This document shows positions 57,651-64,000 of a DNA stretch of 64,000 nt, one piece after another. The stretch is from Oryza sativa Japonica Group. Taxonomy: Eukaryota; Streptophyta; Magnoliopsida; Poales; Poaceae. The stretch is from NCBI RefSeq assembly GCF_034140825.1, contig NC_089046.1, positions 1,936,001 through 2,000,000 of the forward strand, written 5' to 3'. Both the position numbers and the translations under genes were made by a program. The number at the start of each line of letters is the position of its first letter. Position 1 is the stretch's first letter. The notes below the pieces were generated by a model, which had not been told where the DNA came from, ran no database searches, and worked only from the letters and a program-made list of their open reading frames with translations.

Positions 57651-58045
57651 AGATTGCTATAACGGTCTGTTTGGTTGGAGGGAGTTTCTAGGAGGGATTG
57701 GGAGTTTAAAGGGATGAGGTTATTAACTGTTTTGTTTGGTTGGGGGACATGGGAATTTTGGTAGGATGGGGATGGGGAATTGAGGAATGAACTCCCTCCT
57801 TTTCAATACCTGGGTAGGGGCAGGTAATTGGGAGGGAATTCCTCCTTTACTTCGCCTAAACAAATCTCAGCCATTCGTTTTCAGTAATGATCTAATCTCC
57901 AACTAAACTCCATATCAATTTCCACCACCTCTACCAAACAAGAGACTGGGATGAAAAATCAAATTTCCATCTTAATCTCACCATCAATTCCCTCGTGTAA
58001 ACTCCCAATCCCCTTCCCTCAAGTTGCCAAACAAGCTGTAAGGGT
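57651..58045. mobile_element. MITE-like element with TCTGTTTGG / CCAAACAAG ends
   Basis: Starts near CTATAACGGTCTGTTTGGTTGG and ends CAAGTTGCCAAACAAGCTG. Its right half resembles 59430-59611 (CTCTACCAAA, ATCAATTT). It is part of the DNA that interrupts the right arm of the Pack-MULE. TATTATGACC at 57640 and TATTGTGACC at 59311 may be the target duplication of the whole interruption. Confidence 0.5.
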
Positions 58046-58149
58046 ATCGATCGCCCCTAGAGATCTCTTCGGATCCCCCTCCCTCCACCTGTTTCTTTTT
58101 TTTTTGACATCGTATTATTTTTCCTATTTTAGTAAATTCATGCCCTTAA

Positions 58150-58440
58150 TGTGAAGTGAGCATAGTTCAACTGGTTAGGTTCCTTGTGGTGGAACCAGCC
58201 CACCCGGGTTCAAATCCTAGATTTGACACGGGTGCTCGCATTTACGGCTAATTATTCTTTCAGTGGTAGGCGACGTACCCGTCGACAGCGAGGCGCCTGT
58301 GGTGACTTCGTCAATCTCAAGACATGCCGGCCCAGTCTTCCGGAGGTGCTCATAGGGGTAGGGTGTGCGTGTGTGCGTTCATAGGGGTGAGTGTGCGCAC
58401 GTTGTAAGCGCCTGCGTTTGTACTGTGTTTCTCAAAAAAA
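58150..58440 (+). mobile_element. tRNA-derived SINE (Au-like), full length
   Basis: Polymerase III promoter: box A TAGTTCAACTGG (58163-58174) and box B GTTCAAATC (58208-58216). The body has GACACGGGTGCTCGCATT, GACTTCGTCAATCTCAAG and GGTGCTCATAGGGGTAGGG, as in the grass Au SINE. It ends in an A-run. The flanking target duplication AAATTCATGCCCTTAA (58134-58149 and 58441-58456) is perfect, so insertion was recent. Confidence 0.92.
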
Positions 58441-58456
58441 AAATTCATGCCCTTAA

Positions 58457-59180
58457 AGTTTGTACACCTCAAGTTTATCCATCTAAAGTTTAGAGACCCA
58501 AAGTTTATAAATTAAAAGTTTATATATCCGATTCAAATTTGAATTTGAATTCAAATATTTTTTATATATAGTATTTCTATACATCTAAATTTTATACACC
58601 TAAAGTTTAGAGACCCAAAGATTATAAATCAAAAGTTTATATACCCGATTCAAATTTGAATTTGAATTCAAATATTTTTATATATAGTATTTCTATACAT
58701 CTAAATTTTATACACCTAAAGTTTATACACCCAAAGTTTATAAGTAAAAAGTTTATATACCCGATTCAAATTTGAATTTGAATTATATCTGATTCAAATT
58801 TGAATTTGAATTATATCTGATTCAAAATTGAATTTGAATTCAAATATTTTTTATATATAGTATTTCTATATATATAAAGTTTATACACCTAAAGTTTATA
58901 GACCCAATGTTTATAAATCAAAAGTTTACATACTCGATTCAAATTTGAATTTGAATTCAAATATCTTTTATATATATAGTATTTCTATACATCTAAAGTT
59001 TATACACCCAAAGTTTATAAGTTAAAAGTTTACATACTCGATTCAAATTTAAATTCGAATTCAAATATTAGTTTAAGACCCAAAGTTTGTAAGTCAAAAG
59101 TTTATATACCCGTTTCAAATTTAAATTTGAATTCAAATATTTTTTATATATAGTATTTCTGTACATAAATTTTTAAAATT
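58457..59180. repeat. AT-rich satellite, about 117-bp units
   Basis: About six partly diverged units mark their start with CGATTCAAATTTGAATTTGAA at 58529, 58646, 58762, 58935 and 59039 (a weaker one near 59111). Each contains palindromic TTTGAATTCAAA and CACCTAAAGTTTATA-type text. The SINE inserted at its left edge. Confidence 0.85.
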
Positions 59181-59425
59181 TTTCAATTTTATTTTTTTAT
59201 TTTTTTTAAAAAAATTACGGTGTAGTAGGAAGAGAAGAAGGGGAGTGGATTGTATAGGGGTGGATGGGGATCGATCGCTCCAAGCGATCGATCGCCCATT
59301 GGCCAGCCCCTATTGTGACCGGTTTTGGTTAGTTAAGCGATGCTGGATATCTGGTTTTGTGGTTTGAGGATGTTTTTAAACTCGATTTCAAGTTCAGGGA
59401 TGTTTTTGTGGTCTGAGGATTACTC

Positions 59426-59611
59426 ATTTACTTTACCAAAATAAATCTCAACTATCCATTTTTATTTAAGATTCTCTAATTAAACTCCCCATCAATTTTC
59501 AGCACCTCTACCAAAATAAAAATAGAATAAAAATCAAATTCACGTATTAATCTCATATTTTTTTCCAAACACCCAAAATCATCTTTCCTCAACTTACCAA
59601 GCGCTGTGAGA
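59426..59611. mobile_element. half of a MITE related to 57651-58045
   Basis: Shares AAATCTCA, CACCTCTACCAAA and TCAACTTACCAAGCGCTG with the right half of the 57651 element. The left half is not seen. Confidence 0.45.
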
Positions 59612-60112
59612 GATTTTTTTTTGGTTTGCGCTTGCAGTCTGGAGAGTCGACAACCCCCTGACGGCCTCACCTTCATCCACTCCAGTCCCGTCCCGTTTCC
59701 TTGCTGCCCGGCCGCCTGCCCCTCAACCTCATCGCGCAATCTCCATCACCGTCCGGCGTCCGCGAGCAGCGGTGCAGAGGGCGTCCTTACTCGTTCCGCG
59801 CGCCCCGCCCAGGTCAATCTCCCCGTACCCTCAGCCTCGACTCTCTGAGTCTCCACGCGATCGACTTCGCCCGCAGCCTGCGCCGACCCTCTCGATCTCC
59901 ATCCATCCCACGAGGGGAGCACCGGTGGGTGCCGTCGTCCTCCGGTGAGCACCACGACGCACATCCTTTTTCTTTATGGTTCATCCCTATCGTTCTACCC
60001 TATCTTCTCTTCTAGATCTGAAAGCTTTTCTCTTTGTCTTAACCTTAGTACTAACAACAACAGTTCTTCCCCCAAAAAGAATTTAGGGGGTTCATGTCCC
60101 TGTTGGTACACG

Positions 60113-60628
60113 ATGAACCCTGCAAGCCGAAGACATTATGATTCTCTCGTCGCGCGATATGGTGACCAAGATGCACTCGCCGACCGTTTCGGCGGCCAAA
60201 ACGACGGCCCTGACGCCTGGTGGTCCAACCTGCGTGTGCGGATGTCTCAGGATCATCTACTGAGGCACGAGGCGCGGAGGCGAGCCGCCACCTTGGAGGT
60301 TTTCGAGGATAGAGAAAACTCGCATGATGGTGCCTTTGGTTGCGGTGACCGGGCCTCTGCTAAGGCCATGGTAACTCTGCATCAGCCCAATTTGGGCGAG
60401 ACCAGGGAGCAGGATTGCGCCGTGTGCCTTGAGCCTTTCGAGGAAGGCAACACGCTTAGAATGATGCCATGTTTCCATTCCTTCCATCAGCGCTGCATCT
60501 TCAGTTGGCTCCGCATTAGCCGCATCTGCCCGGTGTGCCGTTTCACGCTGCCCTCCCAGGCTGATTTTGAGTCGGAGAAGGCTGAGAAAGAACGAGTTAG
60601 TGCTTCACCTGAAGATGGCAATAACTGA
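60113..60628 (+). CDS. RING-H2 finger protein (E3 ligase type)
   Basis: 171 residues from ATG 60113 (MNPASRRHYDSLVARYGDQD). The frame is open upstream to 59945 but only with a GTG. The RING-H2 (102-142) reads CAVCLEPFEEGNTLRMMPC, FHSFHQRC, ten residues with Trp, CPVC: a complete C3H2C3 ring with normal spacing. A charged tail follows (FESEKAEKERVSASPED). A leader intron is possible, with donor GTGAGC at 59945. Probably a soluble E3 ligase. It belongs to the same broad RING type as 30037-30636 but is not a recent copy of it. Confidence 0.82.
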   Translation: MNPASRRHYDSLVARYGDQDALADRFGGQNDGPDAWWSNLRVRMSQDHLLRHEARRRAATLEVFEDRENSHDGAFGCGDRASAKAMVTLHQPNLGETREQDCAVCLEPFEEGNTLRMMPCFHSFHQRCIFSWLRISRICPVCRFTLPSQADFESEKAEKERVSASPEDGNN

Positions 60629-60783
60629 TTGATGAAGATCAATCTGCTTAGTGAGTTACTTTGCTTGTGTCCTGTCTCACAATTGAGTTGATCTTATTTA
60701 TGCTTCATGGTTGATATATTTATCATCTAAAGATGGCAGCAATTGTCCTGCTCCACTTAAATATTCTTGGTAGATATATTTAT

Positions 60784-61199
60784 TAGAGTAAATTTCAGAA
60801 CATTCTGTGTTTTGTGGTCTTAATTGCATAATGCTCCGGATATTATGGCATGTAGCATATAACCCTAGTCATTATGGTATCAAGGTTTCGCAAAACCCAG
60901 CATTCACTCAAATCATAAAAAAAACAACTTGTTGACACATATTCACTTCATTTTTCATGCCATAAACCACTATGTATTGTTCAAATGTTGGTTACTTGAT
61001 CAGGATGACCAGTTTAATCAGTCAACGTTTTGAACATTATTATGTCAAGGATGGTAAAATTAGCTGAAATTTGAACTAGGATGGATTTTATGATACTTCT
61101 AGGTTATAGAGCATAGGGTTATGTGCCTCGAGTCATAATATCCGGAGGTTTATGCAACTTTGACCGCAAAATGTGGTTTTTTGTGAAATTTACTCTGAT
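60784..61199. mobile_element. inverted-repeat element, relative of 54529-54955
   Basis: The left arm AGAGTAAATTTCAGAACA...TTTTGTGGTC...CTCCGGATATTATG is mirrored at the right end (CATAATATCCGGAGG...TTTTTTGTGAAATTTACTCT). About 415 bp. It lies in the 3' flank of the RING gene. Confidence 0.7.
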
Positions 61200-63792
61200 T
61201 AGAGTAGATTTCAGAACACCATGTAAGTTTATTTATGGGATTGTCAATCATAAACTTTGTTGTTTGATCCAATATACTTCAAGGAAGAATATTTATCTCC
61301 CGTCTAATGAAAAATTAGAAGCAAAGATGCTGTCTTTTGCATCATTGATGTAATCTTTTCATTGGTAACCTTTGTAGATTACTTTAATTGTAATTGGTAG
61401 CTCATCATTGTTGCCGGGATCAGGTACCCCCAGGCAAATGGGTGGTTATGTTGTAATCCTCAGCGCCTTGCTGCTGAGCTCGTACCAGTTTCTCCTCCTA
61501 ATAAACATGGCCGGCCCAGTGAAAAGTATTGTTCATTGGTAGTTGTCTTTCTCATTGACACCAATGCAAGGCCTTGTGCCTGACATATGTAAGAAGAAAA
61601 TATAGTGATGGGCTTACACATTCTTTTTTTTTATCCCTGGTGAGTACTTTGTTTACGCAAATTATTTTTTATCCCTGGTGAATACTTGGTTTACACAAAT
61701 CCCGGTGCAGTGAGACTGTTGTGCTACTCCATTCCAATATCGCTGAAATGATGGGATAATCATCTGCATATCTCATAACATTGCAGATCTTTGATGTTAG
61801 CAGGTTTTGGTTGGAATTTGTGTGTACTGAACACATGAGACACATCCTATTATCAGATACCATGGTTATTTTGTCAGTTGCCTTGTAGTGTTTTTCCACC
61901 TACAATTATCGCCATCTTTTGCCTTCAGTTCATGTAGACCCTGAATATATAAAGTTGTGTGTGTGGTTCCAATTATATACAGTTCTGTAAGATCATGCCG
62001 TCGCATCCTTGACTAATAAGGAGGCAAGCACTAAAATAACTGCCTGCAGTTCTGCATCTATATTAGCATATCATTTTCCTTCTCTACTGATTTTAGCTAT
62101 TGTTCAGTTGGATTTTCCTATCTTTAAATCATATTGTGCATGTCATGCACATTCTGTTGTAGTAGAACTAGTGTAGAGTGGAGAAACCCTGAAATTGCAC
62201 AGATTAAAAAGTAACAGCTAGTAAGTATTGTAGGTGGCAAATAGGCAGAGTTGTCTCCTGTTTTGTACTCTACCGAAACAGCAAGTATGTTGTACAGGTG
62301 GCAAATAGACGAAGTGTCTATTGGTTTTTTACTGTACTGAAACAGAGCAAATTTCAGTGAAGACATCTCACCATATGCAGAATTATCCCTGTAATGCCAA
62401 TGCACTAGCGAGAGCTAGCATCTGAAATTTTTCTTGGTTTTCAGATTTGTCCTTACACAGTACTAGTAGTAGTTCTGCTGTGCTTAGAAACTTGTTTAAG
62501 CTTTGTCCTTGCCTTAACACTAGTACTGTATCGAGAATTTCAACTTTGCTGCTGTGCATACTGATGTTTCGAGTAACCCGTTATAAATTTTTGACGAATT
62601 CTGTTGTTTGAATCTGTGTTTAGGTTCCATTTACAGCTCTTATTGTCAGTTTGGGGATTGATCTGATCATCCCATTATAACTTCCATAGTACTCTTAGTA
62701 ATTTAATCCCAATACAAGTATATAACTTCCATGGCAATTTAATCATACATTTTTTTGGATAAATAATTTAATCATAAATAACCAATGGTACTTGAGATAT
62801 CTGGAGACCTTGAGGTAACACATAATAAATCCATGTACAGATACTCCTAATTTGTTTCAACTCTACCCTTGATGAGGACTCATGCTTTCCAATCCTCCTA
62901 CAGTCCTGCTGTTGCTTGTTTGGCAGCAGATATTATGGTTATAGTACCCAAAAGTCCGATACCAACCGGGGATAAACTTGATCTTCGATGTCTTAAGGGC
63001 AATGGCTTATCAGTAAACAACTTAACTTAATTATATGGGATGTTTATTTATAATTAAAGTTAATTTAAACTTCATGTCTTTGTTTCTTCAATATCCAATC
63101 GCCACAGGTTATTGGCTTCAGTTTTGTGTCTAACAACAAAGGTGTGAAGAGAACAATGATTTCATTCATGTTGCATGCCGGCAGCAAGAGACAATGGTTA
63201 TATGTAAATTTTCTCATTTTGGATGAAAATTTACTGATAGAATTGCTCTTTAAATATGTTGTATCTCTCGCTCATTGTTGATAGTAGCTTTTTAATGTGG
63301 CATCTCTTCATCATTTGTTAGGTATTGGTATCCTTGGTTTTAAGCCAAAATTTTGTAATAACAAAAAAGTGGTTGTAGTTTCTAAGCTAAGGCCGGACTT
63401 AATCCATTATTAAAAAAAAAATCCAATCTCCACAGTGCATAGCCAATAGATAGTATATATTACAGAACTTAATAAACGTATGAAGACATGCATTACATGA
63501 TTAACACAAAATTTCTCAATAATTTCGAAGACCTTTAACCATAAATTTCTTCCTGACCCCTGAGCATAATGATCATTAAAAGCAATACTACTAGTTAACA
63601 TAAATTTTAAGAGGCGGAACTCATATACTACTACGATAGCAGGCATTGGCATGAATAATACTGGAAGGTTTAATATATAACGATTAAAGAGGATGTTGGT
63701 ACTTCTAAATTAATGAATGGGCAAAAAAAAAAAACTTGCAACAATTTTTTTTGGTCATGAACGTTCACCGACACAGCATATGATTAGTTATT
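61200..63792. other. intergenic DNA with small tandem duplications
   Basis: No gene seen. A 39-bp unit (TTTTTTATCCCTGGTGARTAC...) is doubled at about 61627-61704, and a ~67-bp unit with GGTGGCAAATAG is imperfectly doubled at about 62232-62350. The rest is AT-rich. Confidence 0.5.
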
Positions 63793-63905
63793 CGATCATA
63801 AATGACAGATGGTACATGAATGGAATGGTGTTTGATGGAGCATGAGTAAGCACAAGAGTTGTATGATTTGTTTCATCTCTGGCCGCGGCGTTATCCTCTT
63901 ACAGC

Positions 63906-64000
63906 CTAGTAAGATTGGTCTTGGGTTGGCATCGGGAATCTGCAGAGCGGGCAACGATGGCTGAGGCGGAGCCAATCCAAGATGCAGGTCGCATGGAAGC
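63906..64000 (-). CDS. RING-H2 gene, second copy, cut by the window edge
   Basis: Partial minus-strand CDS ending at TAG 63906-63908. It encodes [20 protein letters not shown] then PMPTQDQSY, identical to the end of the gene at 30037-30636. Similarity also covers the 3' flank back to about 63793, with only about two differences in 200 bp. The rest of the gene should lie just beyond 64000. Confidence 0.88.
   Translation of the reverse strand, partial: FHATCILDWLRLSHRCPLCRFPMPTQDQSY

Larger units (their letters stand above)
55784..59425. mobile_element. Pack-MULE-like element carrying hexose-transporter exons
   Basis: The left inverted repeat (from 55784, CGAGTTAAAAAACATCC... to the GTGGGTCC/ACATGTCAGG stretch near 55940) pairs with 57550-57650 and, after an interruption, 59311-59425 (...CCTCAAACCACAAAACC in reverse). 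The interior is GC-rich and contains two exons plus intron of a sugar transporter and a second fragment near 56290-56460. The right arm extends about 40 bp further out than the left, so the left end may be truncated. No target duplication was found. Confidence 0.7.

Noticed and set aside
58157-58230. tRNA gene
   Set aside because: Box A and box B are present, but the sequence is part of a SINE with a tail and target duplication and does not fold as a tRNA by eye.

Overview
The window is nuclear DNA of a grass, almost certainly rice (Oryza). Small plant introns, Stowaway-type MITEs, Mutator-like elements (MULEs) with GC-rich cargo, L1-type LINEs, a tRNA-derived SINE and Ty1/copia elements are interleaved with recognisable plant genes. 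A type-A response regulator, the Pol V subunit NRPE5 and L-galactono-1,4-lactone dehydrogenase lie in that order at the left. From memory, rice carries OsRR9/OsRR10 and GLDH1/GLDH2 as pairs on the duplicated short-arm segments of chromosomes 11 and 12, so the window probably comes from one of them; I cannot say which.

Layout. 1-5600: AT-rich intergenic DNA with a Stowaway MITE and a 1.93-kb MULE with 9-bp target duplications. 5785-7390: cytokinin response regulator (+). 7895-10411: NRPE5 (-). 12371-16420: GLDH (-), sharing a 249-bp divergent promoter with a beta-propeller gene (+, 16670-17889, frameshifted). 18290-31720: locally duplicated cluster holding a second beta-propeller gene (-), repeated modules of a two-EF-hand calmodulin-like (CML) gene plus a compact RING-H2 gene, relics of both, and a standard RING-H2 gene (-). 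A small copia element, a LINE, a 234-bp AT run and MITEs have since inserted there. 32429-37669: TFIIE-alpha-like gene (-). 38345-40065: LINE fragments. 40395-42476: F-box/LRR-like gene (-). 45005-52556: a MULE into which a young, nearly whole copia element (45460-51890) inserted. 52890-55780: nested MITEs. 55784-59425: a Pack-MULE-like element carrying hexose-transporter exons, itself interrupted by MITE, SINE and AT-rich satellite DNA. 60113-60628: RING-H2 gene (+). 63793-64000: start of a near-identical second copy of the RING gene at 30037-30636, running off the window.

The left genes are conserved single-copy functions (cytokinin signalling, RNA-directed DNA methylation, ascorbate synthesis). 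The middle is a rapidly changing cluster of Ca2+-sensor and RING-type ubiquitin-ligase genes. I see no operon-like or wholly new system. The most distinctive content is the CML-RING module array, the nested MULE/copia structure, the hexose-transporter Pack-MULE and the repeat-expanded N-terminus of NRPE5. All exon limits were read by eye from GT/AG sites and family similarity.
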